64,000 nucleotides of DNA from assembly GCA_963402885.1 (NCBI GenBank), contig OY727096.1, positions 20,193,820 to 20,257,819 on the forward strand. The letters are read 5' to 3'. Below are positions 1-12,690 of this stretch, piece after piece. Each line of letters begins with the position of its first letter. Within the stretch, counting starts at the first letter, position 1. The notes below the pieces were generated by a model, which saw only the letters and a list, made by a program, of their open reading frames with translations, was not told where the DNA came from and did no database searches. Origin of the DNA: Antedon bifida. Its lineage: Eukaryota; Echinodermata; Crinoidea; Comatulida; Antedonidae. The position numbers were made by a program, and so were the translations under genes.

Positions 1-1390
1 AGTATTTCTTCAATAGTTTAATATAAGCCTTTTAACAAATTATTTACAAAGGGGATACCTTAATACATTCTTGTTTATTTCTCGAATACATCTAGGAGAG
101 TAGAGACTTAGTCTAGTTAGGCCTATTACCTTCTCCTAGCTAGACAATGTATTATGTAGGAAGGGAACAAGACTTCCCGCTGTCTTCATAATTCCAAATA
201 AAGGTCAGTTCGCCCTTACTGTGTACAGACAGTAGGCAACCAACAAGATATTTACTAATGTTTGTATGTAGGCCTATATATTATATGTCATGTTGTGGTT
301 TTATTAAAAGTGGAGTATATTTTCGGCAAATTTAATACCTATTTCTTGACATGATAATAATTATAATGTATTATTAGGGCCTAGTAATAAATATTACTTA
401 TTTATAAATTATACAGTAGTATGAATTAACTATTTTAAAAAATAACTCTATCAGGTTCTCTTTCTAGGCTAACCTAGGCCTAGGTCTACAAAGATCTGCA
501 TAAATATTGTTTAAAAAATTGTTTGTTTTAATATGATATTAATGATCCTGATATATCCTTTTTTTTAAATTGTATTCAATACCCACTGGCCATCCTACAA
601 ATGTACAAAGTAAATTGTGAATGTGATATTGCAGAAAAGCATTTTATTATGTATAAAAACAAATTTTGAAATTATACGGAATAAAAACAATTATCTCTGC
701 AACGTCTTTTCTTTTTTAATGACTTTTACTCCATCTGTCTGGCTAACCAACATCCTAAAGCTTACCCATCTGTATACCATAATCAACTGTTCTTCATCTA
801 AGAACTACAAAATAAAGGTGTGTAAAACACTTAAATTAATAAGAAAAACCATTAATTACTATATTATGTTTAAAAGTTTATACAGTTTAGTCAAAAAATA
901 ATAAAAAAGCTACTACAGTACAGTATGTAGCTACCATGTACCAACCAGACTATCATCTTTATATAGTAGCCTACTTTAAAATCATTAAATTTCTTTGTAA
1001 AGTATGCAGACAAATACTAGCAATTTATGCATTAACAATCCATTATTTATGCTCTCCATTAACCAGTAAATGTAATTAATCTAAAATAATGCCTAAATAG
1101 CCGAGCAGGCAATATTCAATCTTTTGATGATATTAAATTACAAGATAGAGTCGCCCGAAATATTGTCAAATAAAAATAATAACACAAATTCAAAAATCTG
1201 TAGTCTTATATCCCATCCTTGTAATTGTAGATTTTTCTGAGAAAAAAATTATGCAAAATACATAATATGAATGATACTATTGGGGTGTCCCAATACTGTA
1301 CAGTTAGCTCAACAACAATTGATATTGTATTTTATTTTTAAACTATAGTCCAATGTAATTTATTGTGTTTTTAAGTATCTTTGCTACATA
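1..1390. other. AT-rich noncoding DNA
   Basis: No gene is recognisable here. The open frames are short, full of low-complexity residues and lack any domain pattern. TAGGCCTA-type words occur several times, as they do in the other single-copy parts of the window. Confidence 0.6.
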
Positions 1391-2130
1391 ATAATAATGC
1401 TGACGATACCGTCTTGACTGGCTATATTACCAATGCAGATGAAAATAGTTATAGGGAAATGATAATAACCGATTAAACTTAAGTGGAGTGAGGATAACAA
1501 CCTGAAATTAAATGCAACTAAAACTAAAGAAGTTGTAATTGATTATAGGAAAGAATGTGAACCTTTGATTCCAGTAGAATTTCTATGTTTTTTTTAAAAA
1601 AACAAATGACAATAAATGATACTTAACTTGACTTATAAATGGAGAAGAAATTAATATGGTAGAAGAATATACATATTTAGGATGTATCATTGATCATAAA
1701 CTTAACTGGAAGACAAACACAGATAAATTAGTTGGTAAATCATCTCAAAGAATTTATATATTGCGAAAAATGAAAACGCTCAATATTGATATCACTATTA
1801 TGAAGTTGTTTTATACGACGACGATCCAAAGTGTATTATCTTACTGTCTGATTTGTAACTATGGTAATTTATATAAGAAAGATGAAAAAAAGGCTAAATC
1901 AAATTGTAAAAAGAGCTGGTAAACTTATAGGCGATATGCCAATCTGCCTGGATGAATTAGATCAATACAGGCTGCTTTGCGTTTTATGGGTGATGTCAGT
2001 TATCCCCTAAATGATCAGTTTATTCGATCCCGTAGTGGTAGGCTCTGTGTCCCTAAGACAAACCGATCCCGTTATGCCTTTATAGCCAACGTCATACATT
2101 TGATAAACTCACGGCAAAAAAAGATAGGAA
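1391..2130 (+). pseudogene. decayed non-LTR retrotransposon reverse transcriptase fragment
   Basis: Conceptual translation around 1399 gives ADDTVLTGYITNADEN, which resembles the catalytic YADD block of a non-LTR reverse transcriptase with the Tyr replaced. It is followed in another frame by NLKLNATKTKEVVIDYRK (about 1500-1555) and, at 1656-1922, by YLGCIIDHKLNW, then SQRIYILRK and FYTTTIQSVLSY, the usual C-terminal part of CR1/L2/Jockey-type polymerases. A further piece near 2040-2120 reads LCVPKTNRSRYAF. At least three frame changes and internal stops separate these blocks, and no endonuclease domain precedes them, so this is a dead 5'-truncated copy. Assignment to a particular clade is uncertain. 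Confidence 0.75.
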
Positions 2131-4056
2131 ACTGTAGTGTTAACATATCATTGTGCAATTCTTCCTTTTTAATATTGTATTTCTAATAGTTTTAATAATT
2201 TTATGATAAAAGCTTTTAATCTGTATGTATTATACATAACCTAGTGTTTAATTATGTATTTTTGTGTATTTTGTTGTAATCTTCTGAATTTGTATAGTAC
2301 TGTATATCTTTTTTTTATATTTCATGTCAGTTTCAAATGTATTCCATTTATATTACTATGGACAAATAATATCAGTATCAGTAACTGCTCATACATGGTT
2401 TTAAATTTTGTGCAGAGTGACATTATATTTTTTTTAATGTGACAAGTTATCCGTTCTTCTCAAGATTTTAAATCTGTTTCTTGAATGTATCCTTGAACTG
2501 AGAATGAAAATTAAAAATGTTCCATCTTGTCAGGCCATCTTCAACACACCTATTATAATTACAACGGTCACTCATCTCACAATACCACAGGAGAGAACTC
2601 AATGATTAATCTAAACACCAGAGTTGTGTCTCATACAGCATTAATATTTTCTTTATAAATGATAATAATGCATTTTGTCTCAACCTTTTCCATACATTTT
2701 GTTGATCAGCTAGACCACTATGCTAGTATGTTGTAGATTTTCCTAGCCCGCATTCTGTATGCCGCAAATATAATATTCTTTTGATTTTAAGTGGGGGAAA
2801 AACTCATTCAAACCACTCTGAACGTACTTCCAAGCCATAAAAAAGAATTCTAATATACTGTACATGGCTACCTAGTTTTTAGGTGAAGAACTGGGTCTTA
2901 ATGCCATGACACCTACACCCCTTGTTGTTTTCAACTTTTTAAAGCCCTGTTCAGTGAAACATTACTCTTAAAATAATAGTCATATTTGTTTAAAAAATGC
3001 ATGAATGACTTTAGTATTCTACATGCTAAACCAGTGGACATAACTTTTCTGTTTGACTATAGAATTAGAAGAATTCCATGGTTTGACCATATGTTTGAAG
3101 TATTTAATCATTGATTGGCTGGGTGCATCGACAACAATAGATTTTTGGGTTTATTTTCACAATATTAACTTTCAATTGAGTGTTGTTAAAGGTGTGTCTA
3201 GTATAAACTTCCTTACTGTACAAAGGAAAGCCACAGATTAGAATAGAATATTAAGATACAGATCATACAGGTAGCTTTGTAATGGAAGTAAGTAGACTTG
3301 ACGGCTTGACAGCAGAAGTCTTGATTGAGAAGCATTAAATTCGGAAGGTATTTTATCTATATTTTTTTCAAGCTTTTTTAAAATAATAATATTCTTCAAA
3401 ATCATGCAAATATTATGTTAAACTTATTCGGAAAATTAATGATTTATTTGTTATTAAGTTTATACAGTTAACAAAATGTGAAAGTCATTTTTTTATTATT
3501 GTACTGCACATGGAGGAGGAATTTGGTCTAAAAATAATTTGCCATTGTTAAAGCTATGTGTACAGTATGTAACTGTATCTGCCTACACAGAATTCTATGA
3601 AATACTCAACACCATTTCTATCAAGAAACAGGATAGGTAGGACAGGAACTTGAGGACAGGTTTCAAAAGTATAGCTGTTAATTAGTATTTATTTCTTTCA
3701 AAATCAAGGTGATAAAATGCAGGATAACGATCTGTAAGATAACATTACAGGATTATGATCTCAAAGGAAAGTAGTACTGATAAGTGCTTACAGGAAAAGG
3801 GAGAGTATTCATTTGATTTGAGCGTCTTGGTTATCTTTGCCGCCATATGTTTCGGTTACTTGATATCAGAAAGGTAATTTTATGTTTGCAGATAGTTGCT
3901 GTGTAAGGTATTTCCAACATTGCGCTTGGTGTATGTCTACAATTTAATTTACAGTATTTCGAACAAAAAAATATTTTGTTGTCCTTTCTATACACTTGTG
4001 TATTGAAAATGCTCATTTTCAATTTAAAATGCTCAGTTGGCTATTTGTTGATTCAA
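2131..4056. other. AT-rich noncoding DNA
   Basis: I see no supported gene, RNA or mobile element. Part of 2131-2500 may be the 3' untranslated remnant of the preceding retroelement, but no terminal repeat or tail marks its end. Confidence 0.5.
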
Positions 4057-4136
4057 GTCTATTTAAAAGGTTGATTGTCTATTTAAAATGTTGATTGTCT
4101 ATTTAAAAGGTTGAGTGTCTATTTAAAATATTGAAT
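4057..4136 (+). repeat. 20-bp minisatellite, four copies
   Basis: Four successive 20-bp units begin GTCTATTTAAAA at 4057, 4077, 4097 and 4117 and differ at one to three positions in their second half. The next 20 bases no longer match. A weak half copy (GGCTATTTGTTGATT) lies just upstream. Confidence 0.85.
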
Positions 4137-5673
4137 TATTACAAATATTGTGTATTAATATTTTTAAGATTAAATAATAAAGTATTTGAATGTAAGATTA
4201 ATATTTTAATCTTTACATTTTGCCTTAAATTGCTTTGTCATACATAGTTTTTATTGCACATCAAGATAATCATTTCAGACATTCGTTTCAGATGTTAACA
4301 TTTGGTACATTATATTTTCACAAATAATGTTTTTATGTGATTGATTGCCGTCGTCATTTATTACTGTATGTTATAATTACTCAAATAACTTTAAGAATAC
4401 TCTACATTACTAAATGCCTTTCTGTGTTTTAAACCATTATGTGTGTTAATCATAAAAAATGTATGTTTTAATGGACATTTGATTGATTATATAACAACAA
4501 TATTCATCTAGTCATTTTTGAACAATTTTCTTCCAGAAATCTGGTTCAAATTCTTAAGGACAACAAATCCTATTTCTTTTATTATTACCTTGTACTGCTA
4601 TAAATTCTGTAGGTTTTTTTTTAGTCTATCATTTCAAATCTAGTCTCATCTTCATACTGTACAGTTACATTGATTAATATTTTATTTTTTTATTGGATTC
4701 TTAGAGTTCTTGTAGTATCATCGATTAAACTTACAGGTACTATTAAACATTCACTAAATGTCAGTCAGCAAAAAATATGAACAAATAAATCTTCATATTT
4801 TTGTATGTATTTGCAGGCTTGAGAATTGTGCACAATTTATGTAAGCTATTTAGATAAAAATGGAGCAAGAGGGACAGTGGCGGATCCGATACATGATTAA
4901 AATTTAGAGGGTGGCTGGACTCTCCCCCTTGGCATTCGTATGTCACCAAAATTAATGGGCTTGTCTCATTCTTATTTAATTGACACTACAGCAAAAAAAG
5001 TGCAAAATTAGGCTTTTTATAGAGCCTATTATTATGAAATAATACAGTACATTAAATATTATTACACATTATTACATTATACAATAAATTCTCTTGTATT
5101 GAGAAAAGTCATATTCTATCTTTATTGTATACTGTATTACTATAAACAATGATAGTATTTTTGAAAATGCTTGTAATAAAAATACTGTTTAAAATGAAGG
5201 AATTAAAACGAGCAAGCCTGCCAAAAAATAATAGATCGACACATGAATCTTCTTAACAACAAAAAAATGACTGAAGTAATAAGTGTATGAAGAATTGTAT
5301 CATACTGTGCCTTCCTTCAAGTCGGAACTAATAGAGATCTCTAGATTAGCTGCTGTATGACTAAGGTTATATTTTATGATATCGTTTTATATCTCTGAAT
5401 AAACTAAAACATACTGTACATAATACACAGGATACAATACATAGGCTATTATTAAAAACATCACTGTAATGTAAACAACCAATGTTCTAAAACAATTTTT
5501 ATATGGCATTCTAAAATTAATCTGTTTAATATATCAATAATTGTATTAATTCAATTTAAATTTAATTATGTATAATACATTATTTTATACGGAAATTATT
5601 GTAATATATTGTTATTAAATAACAATTATCATAGACATGTTTGTCATTTTAAAAATGATGATTTTTAAATTAT
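4137..5673. other. AT-rich noncoding DNA
   Basis: No gene found. Reading frames are short and interrupted, and the stretch ends at the left palindrome of the first type A transposon. Confidence 0.5.
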
Positions 5674-5738
5674 TAGGTGATCATTTAGAATAAAATGATC
5701 ACCTATTGTTATTGTATAAAATCTTTATTATTATTTAT

Positions 5739-7368
5739 TGGTTTTCCGCAACGAAGTTGCAGGAAAACCTCTTGTGATTGTACGAAATCATCATCATCAT
5801 CATCATCTTTTTTTTCATCTTCTTTCTTTCTGTATGATTTTTGTGTAACGCTTTTCTCTAAAACTTGCAAACATAACATTTTTTTAACTATGTTGACATT
5901 TTGACATTTATGTAACGTCGTCAAGCGAAGCTTTTCATGATGCTTACAATTGCGCAACGTGACGTACGCGCGATTTAACGATTTTCTCGTATTTAACATA
6001 GCTCGACAACCAAATAACATTTCAACTTGAAACTTTGCAAAAGTTTAATTTATATTATGCGCTAACTTTCTGTGGAAAAAAAATTGCGTGTTTTACACAA
6101 AGTTACGCGCGCACGCGCATTTAAAATTTCAAAATGCGCAAAATTAATTTATAATCAACTTTCTACGCGTTTCATGTCGTTTTAAGCATGTCAAAAATTC
6201 CCACGCGTGCGCACATTTTTACGTGTGCGGTGCGCACGTAGCATTGAAAACGTATTTTTTTCGCGTGATTTATGTTTTTCCAGCCTTTTCTAGTAATTTT
6301 ACCAAATTTTAAACAATTTCGACTTAAAGATACGTCATACGAGCACGTCGAATTGGACAATTTGCGCGCGTTTTTTATGAAAAGGTTAAAAAATTCGTTT
6401 AAAATATGCCTTTTTTTAAACAGTCGTAATTTCTAAACTAGACGGTCAACTTTTTGTGGATGACATTTTCTGGAAGTTAATGAGTTGTAGATATCGGATC
6501 ATATATTAATATGGCTAACCGGACATTGTGACGTCATCGTATTGCCACGCTAATATAAAATTTAGGATTTTTGTATCTTTCGTCATAGCTCATCACATTT
6601 AATAGAGCGCATCTCCACTTATCCGTTTTCCATTTTCACCCAAATTTTGATATTGTCTAGGTCAATCAACTGTCTTTCGCATGAATTATAAATATTTTAA
6701 TTTTTTTGACGTCATCAATCCTAAAAATTTAAATTACGTGTGGCATTAATTTCATCTTTACAGTAAATTTTAATCTGTTATAGCTCGTAAGAATAAAATT
6801 TGATAATCACGATTAAAACGTTTTCTGGAAGCTATTGGATTTTAGATACGAAATCATGTGAAAATTTTGCCAATCGGATGTTGTGACGTCATCATATGGC
6901 CAGTTAAATGAAAAAAGTCGTATTTTCATCTTTTTCGTCATAATTCATTGCATTTAAAAGAGCGCGCATCAATATTTCACGTATTCAAATTTCTTCTACA
7001 CGCTAATACGTTGTTGCTGAGATAATTTCTTTTCGGAAATGCTACCTTCGCGTTTCATTTTAAAACCGTCAACATGTTAAAAATTGCAATAAATAGCGGG
7101 TCCCGTAATTTCACCTATTCTACACTGTATGTGATATGGATACAGATTATACTGTGTATACTATATATGAATCAAAATAATAGAATTCAGCAATAAAAAC
7201 ATATCATATTCTTCAGTTCAGGTCATAATGCCAACGTGGACACTTCCTTTTGTCCTCAACCTATCCCCTTAATGTTCGGTACGGTAAGGTACGTCGTTAC
7301 ACGTTCATGTTGCACCACTTGCGCGGCGGAAAACCAAACTCGTCAAAGTGACGAGTTACATGTCTAGT
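5739..7368 (+). mobile_element. type B element B1 nested in A1
   Basis: The left palindrome is GGTTTTCC-GCAAC ... GTTGC-A-GGAAAACC (5740-5769). The right end has the same GGAAAACC word, then the hairpin ACTCGTCA-AAG-TGACGAGT and terminal CTAGT ending at 7368. The 1.63-kb core shows GACGTCATC words at 6530, 6708 and 6885 and a diverged one near 7064, a period of about 178 bp. It is the most divergent of the three B copies: it lacks the small deletions shared by B2 and B3 near the right end. It sits in the microsatellite of A1 without visible target duplication. Confidence 0.8.
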
Positions 7369-7378
7369 TTTTTTTTTT

Positions 7379-8983
7379 TAGTTATCCGCATTTAGCGGAT
7401 AACTCCTTGTAACTGTCCTGTTTCATCATCTTTTTTTTTTTTTTCTGTATTCTTCTTTCTTTCTGTCATTTTTGTGTCACGCGTAACTCAAAAACGTGTA
7501 AACATAACATTTTATAACTTTGTCAACATGTGGGCGTTCACGTGAAGTTGTGCACCCGCTATTGTGAATGACGTCATAGTTGCGCAACGTGACTTACGCG
7601 CGTTTTTATGAATTTCGCGTATTTAACATAGATCGAAAACCATATAACATTTTAATTTGAAACTTAGAAAAAGTTTAAGTTATATCTTGCGCTAACTGAC
7701 TGTGAGAAAAAAATGGCATGTTTTACACGAAGTTACGCGCGCACGCGCGTTTAAAATTTCAGAATGCGCAAAATTAATTTCTAATCAACTTTCTACGCGT
7801 TTCATGTCATTTTAAGCATGTAAAAAATTCCCACGCGTGCGCAAATTTGTACGCGCGCGGTGCGCACGTAGCGTTAAAAACAATTTTTTCCGCGCGATTT
7901 ATGTTTTTCCAGCCTTTTCAAGTAATTTTACCAACTTTTAAACAATTTCGACTTAAAATTAACGTCATACCAGCACGTTGAATTGGATAATTTACGTACG
8001 TTTTTGATGAAAAAGTTCAAAAATTCCTTAAAATTTGTCAAAATTATACCTTTTTTAAAACAGTCGTAGTTTCTAAACTAAACGGTAAAAGTTATTTTTA
8101 TTACGTATTCTGGAAGATGATGAGTTGTAGATATCGTATCATGCATCAATATTGCTAACAGGACATTGTGACGTCATCGTATGGCCATGCGAATATAAAA
8201 TATAGGATTTTTGTATCTTTTGTCATAGAGCATCACATTTAATAGAGCGCATCTTCGCTTATCCGTTTTTCATTTTAACCCAGATTTTGATATTTTTTAG
8301 GTTAATCAACTACCTTTCGCATGGGTTAAAAATATTTTAATTTTTTTGACGTCATCATGTCTAAAAATGTAAATAACGTGGGTCACTTATTTTCATCTTT
8401 ACAGTAACTTTCAATCTGTTATAGCTCGTCAGAATAAAAAGCGGTAATCATGATTAAAACGTTTTCTGGAAGCTATTGTATTGTAAATACGAATTCATAT
8501 CAAAATTTTTCCAATCCGACGTTGTGACGTCATCATATGGCCAGTTGAACAAAAAAAATTGTATTTTCATCTTTTGCGTCATAGTTCATCACATTTAAAA
8601 GAGCGCGCATCTATATTTTACGTATTCAAATTTCTTCTACATGTTAATATGTTGTTACTGAGATAATATCCTTCCGAAATTGCTATCTTAGTGTTTCATT
8701 TTGATACTGTCGCCATGTTAAAAATAGGAATAAACGGGGGGGTCCCGTAATTTCACCTATTCTACACTGTATGTAATATGTATACAGATTATACTGTTTG
8801 CATGTATATGCTATATGACACAACATTGACAGAATTCAGCACTAACAGCATATCATATTCTTCAGTTCTTGTCATAATGCCATAATATTTATCTGTGTGC
8901 AATATTCCAACGTATGATGTGAACGTGGCGTTTGTCGTGGTGCGGATAACTAACTCGTCAAAGTGACGAGTTTCATGTCTAGT
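7379..8983 (+). mobile_element. type C element C1 nested in A1
   Basis: A third end type. The left palindrome is AGTTATCCGC / GCGGATAACT (7380-7404) and the right end carries GCGGATAAC (8942-8950), then AACTCGTCA-AAG-TGACGAGTT and CTAGT ending at 8983. The core is alignable by eye with type B (GACGTC words at 8170, 8348 and 8526). It follows a run of ten T after B1, so it is a second independent insertion in the same A1 tract. It is the only copy of this end type in the window. Confidence 0.8.
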
Positions 8984-10494
8984 CTTTTTATTGTTTCTGT
9001 ACACTATTTTGTGTAACAATTATCTCAAAAAGTTTAATATCAATGATTACAAAAATTTCAGAATATCTTTCAAATAATATAACTTAATCCTAATAAGCTT
9101 TCCAGCGTGATCACTCATCCGTGACGACATTTATACGCCATTTTGCGAAATCACATTATCAATCATATCTCCATAATTCATTATCACATATTAATGAAAT
9201 TCACTACACGTAAACTTCAGATCAAGGGTAAAAATATTAGCAAATAAAAACGCACGCGCACGTAGGTTCATGCGCGTGATATCGCGCGTTAAAAATTTAA
9301 AACGCTCAAAACTAAGTTTTGATCAATTTAGAGCATGAATTAGGCCATTTGCGTGTTTCAAAAAATTACTGCGCAAAAATGTGTTTTTGCGCGCGCGATA
9401 CTTAAAAAGCGTAAAAAACATGAATTTTTTTTACAAATCTCATTCTACTCACCATCCTTAGTACATTCACCAAATTTGAGTCAGTTCCGACTTAAAATAA
9501 CGCTATACGAGCACGTTAAAAATGACAAAATGCGCACATTAATTTTACAAAAGTTCTGAAAATGGTGAAAAATAGGTCTTTTTTAAAATGAAAATAATTC
9601 TTCAGAATGCAAGATGACCCCCGATTTTTTTAACTTATTCTGGAAGCCATTGAGTTGTAGATATGAATTCATGTACACATTTTACGTACAAAATGTTTTG
9701 ACGTCATCAAATGGCCACTTGAATTTAAAAATTAGGATTTGTTATCTTTTTGTGTAGATTATCACATTCAACAGAGCGCATCTTGGTTATGTGTGCTCGA
9801 ATTTCGCACAACTTTCAGTATGTGCTTGCTTAATTAATTATCTTTATCATGAGTTGACACTATCTTCATTTTAATGACGTCATCACGCGTAAAAACTTGA
9901 ATAACGTAGGCCGTGTAATTTCACCTTCGCAGTAAATTTGAATATCTTACAGCTCTTCAGAATTGAAGGTTACCTTGATGATTATAATTTATTATGAAAG
10001 CTGATGAAATGTAGATATTAATTCATATAAAAATTAAGCCTATCGGATGTTGTGACGTTAACATATGGCCAGTTGAAGTGAAAAAGTAGTTTTTTCATAT
10101 TTTTCGTCAAAGTTATACACAATTCAAAGAGCGCGCACAGCGCTTCTACGTGCCAAATTTTTTTCCAAATCTTATATTTTTTTGCTCAATTAATTATCTT
10201 TCGAAATTGTCATCTTAAAGTTTAGTTTGATAACGTCATCATGCCAAAAAATTAGAACATGTGTGTCCCGTAATTTCACCTATGCTACACTGTATATAGA
10301 TATACAGTATATACTGTACATATTGTATATGGCATATAGGCACAACTCAGCACTATAAGCATATAATAGGATGGCATACATCAACATTTTCCGATCGTAT
10401 GTTAACGTACGTGCATGTTTAAAAAAAATTAATTTCAGTAAAATGATAAAAATGATCACCTATAATTCGTCAAAGTGACGAATTAAATTCTAGT

Positions 10495-11836
10495 TTTATC
10501 ATTAGATTCGTTATTGTATTGTAATGATAATTGTTCAAACTTAGATTTAAAATTGTTTCTGTTTCATTAAGACTTCAAAGTAAAATATCTTTCTATTTCA
10601 TTAATATTACTGCATTTAACAGAGCAATTTAAATGAATTATTCAACAAATGATTTTTTTATAAGCCATAATTATCCTATCTGCATTACAATTTCTTTACC
10701 CTAAACCATTGAAAAATGAAACACACTCATTTTAATACACAATCGTGTTTGTAGATATATTGCCTACAGTAATACATAATAAAGATAAAAGTTCCGATAA
10801 TAAAAAAACATGACTATTTGAATATTTTAATTAACGGTATCGTCTGTATAATGTAAATGAAGATACTGTTTTATTCAATAGTGTTTAGTATTCATTAAGC
10901 TTATGAATAATTCATTGCATAAAATTATTATGTAGTTAGATTTTGAACTACATAACACAAACACCTTACAGTAGATTGTGAATTCATTTTTAAAATGTAA
11001 GCAAAATCAAATTAGTAAAAAATGTGAAATAAACATTTGATGAATGAATGGCCATATTTATAATTGCAAACTAGTTAAATCTATTGCATTGTAAGAGATT
11101 CCAATATAACAGCCAAAATGGAACAACTTGGCAAAATGCTTTTCCAATTTTAGAAGCTAGTTCTACAGGTACAGTAGATGGAAATTCAGCTTAATATTGC
11201 TAAAAAGGTAAACATTTTGGCACACATGGCGTGTCATATGTATTGAGCTGGAATTGCCTCTGGTTACGGAAACAATTTTAAGGCATATAAAAAAGACAAT
11301 AGCTAGGGAATTAGGAATATTAAAAAATGAACTATTATTTGGAATATCTCACTCACCTGATAATAATTTAATAAAATTACATATTACATTCTTTTAAAAT
11401 ATATTTTAAAATCCAGTTGTCTACACCATCTAAACCCCCACCAATATACCCTCTTTTTCCCCCAACCGTATCGCCATTGCATTTATTTTTCATTACTGCC
11501 TTATGTATGGTTGCAAATGATGAAAAATAGATCATTTTGACGCTTATTTTACATTAATCATAAAATATCTGTTGTACAGGAAATTACGATTGACATGTTG
11601 TGTCACAATTTTGAGTTTAAATTTAAAGGAATGATACATTAGGTGCTTTTATAGAATTTATTAGTATTTTGCGGTTAATTATTTAAATAGAATTATTTTA
11701 TCTTGAAGCAGATTCCATGAAGACTGAGTACCTTTTTATGGTAGTGCATATTAGATTAAAAATCTGGGCTTTTGCTTAATTCAAGATATTTAAAAATCAT
11801 CAAAATCAAACTGTGAATAAAGCCATTTATAGTTTT
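10495..11836. other. AT-rich single-copy DNA
   Basis: No gene, RNA or repeat is supported. A few short A/T runs and GAATGAATG-like words near 11040 are the only patterns. Confidence 0.5.
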
Positions 11837-12002
11837 AAGCCTTGTCTACACTATCAAACTTTATCTGACAAAAAAGTGTGATGTGCCCATATATGGACAT
11901 GATGGTATCATGCTACCATATTTGGGCATACAATATCATGTCCATATATGGGCACATCATATTTTGCTGTCACATAAAGTTTGATAGTGTAGACAGAGCT
12001 TT
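11837..12002. mobile_element. palindromic MITE, family 1, intact copy
   Basis: The ends are inverted: TCTACACTATCAAACTTTAT on the left and ATAAAGTTTGATAGTGTAGA on the right. Inner inverted words GATGTGCCCATATATGG and CCATATATGGGCACATCA make nearly the whole 166 bp foldable. It has no coding capacity. Related copies lie at 20608 and 24390, so it is a dispersed family rather than a local hairpin. The superfamily cannot be told because the target duplication is unclear (TTTAAGC / GCTTTAA at the edges). Confidence 0.8.
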
Positions 12003-12424
12003 AAATGTTATTCATTTTTGCCAAAAAAAGACAAATTAAACAGTTACACATTTTTAATGTTCTCACATTTTAACAATTCCAGATCAAACCTTCCCATTCT
12101 AGTTTGCTTTTGCTTATCTTGACAATGTCAGATTTGTTTAAAAATTCATAACTACTTCTCAAGATACATTTTGTTAAAGTCATTGATTATACATAGCCTA
12201 ATTTCTTGTAGGTCCGTAAATGTAAGTACAGTAATTGATTCACAGCCTGCCAACAACCAAAGTAGTGACTATGTGTGACTAGACAAGCATTGACACAATC
12301 ATATTCCAATTTGACCTTTTAAAGGTCCTCTTAATGTATACAATGTATACTACACTCACAGTATGTTTATCAATACTAAATTGAACAACCCATTTTCTGA
12401 TAAAGTATTGAATAATAATTGACT
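12003..12424. other. AT-rich noncoding DNA
   Basis: Nothing recognisable lies between the MITE and the degenerate interspersed repeat. Confidence 0.45.
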
Positions 12425-12690
12425 GTATGACCAGAATAATAATAATAGTTCATTCTTATTTAGCACATAATAAGCAAGCTCTCAATGCGCTGCATATTAT
12501 TACCCCAGTCATTTTTTGGATCATACATGTATGAAAACATACTCCCATAATAATGCAGCTAGTAATCAGCGCAAAGTTGTGTCTTGATCTAACCAGGTAC
12601 CCATTTTATACACCTGGATGGACAGAGGCAAATGTAAGTAAAGTGTCTTGCCTACAAGCAATGCGGTGAGAGTATAGTCCCATGGGTCTA
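12425..12690 (+). repeat. degenerate SINE-like interspersed repeat
   Basis: The stretch starts in an ATA run and contains AATGCGCTGCATATTATTAC, then GCAGCTAGTAATCAGCGCA, GGTACCCATTTTATACACCTGG and AAAGTGTCTTGCCTACAAGC. From memory this resembles a dispersed short repeat common in marine invertebrate genomes. No second copy is in the window, so the family call rests on recall only. Confidence 0.4.

Larger units (their letters stand above)
5674..10494 (+). mobile_element. type A element A1, interrupted by B1 and C1
   Basis: The left palindrome (AGGTGATCATTT with its complement, 5675-5704) is followed by a TTA/T tract that is broken by elements B1 and C1. The body resumes at 8984 with CTTTTTATTG and runs to the right hairpin (TAATTCGTCA / TGACGAATTA) and terminal CTAGT at 10490-10494. 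Joining 5738, 7369-7378 and 8984 recreates a T-rich tract like that of uninterrupted copies. Small variants (TTTAATATCAATG, AAAACTAAG, AATGTGTTTTTGCG) are shared only with A11 at 35982. No protein is encoded; the 68-codon frame at 9353 starts at GTG and is broken in sister copies. Classification as a nonautonomous Helentron-like element is inference from the end structure. Confidence 0.8.

Noticed and set aside
5709-6020. Acidic frames with poly-Asp on the minus strand at the left of type B elements
   Set aside because: They come from an ATC microsatellite behind the palindrome, and the length of that run differs between B1, B2 and B3.
9353-9559. A 68-codon frame (FQKITAQKCVFARAILKKRK...) repeated in about a dozen units as a possible conserved peptide
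   Set aside because: It begins at GTG, not ATG. The copies A2, A3, A9 and A25 have a stop at the second codon, and changes between units do not avoid amino acid replacement. It is a by-product of the repeat.
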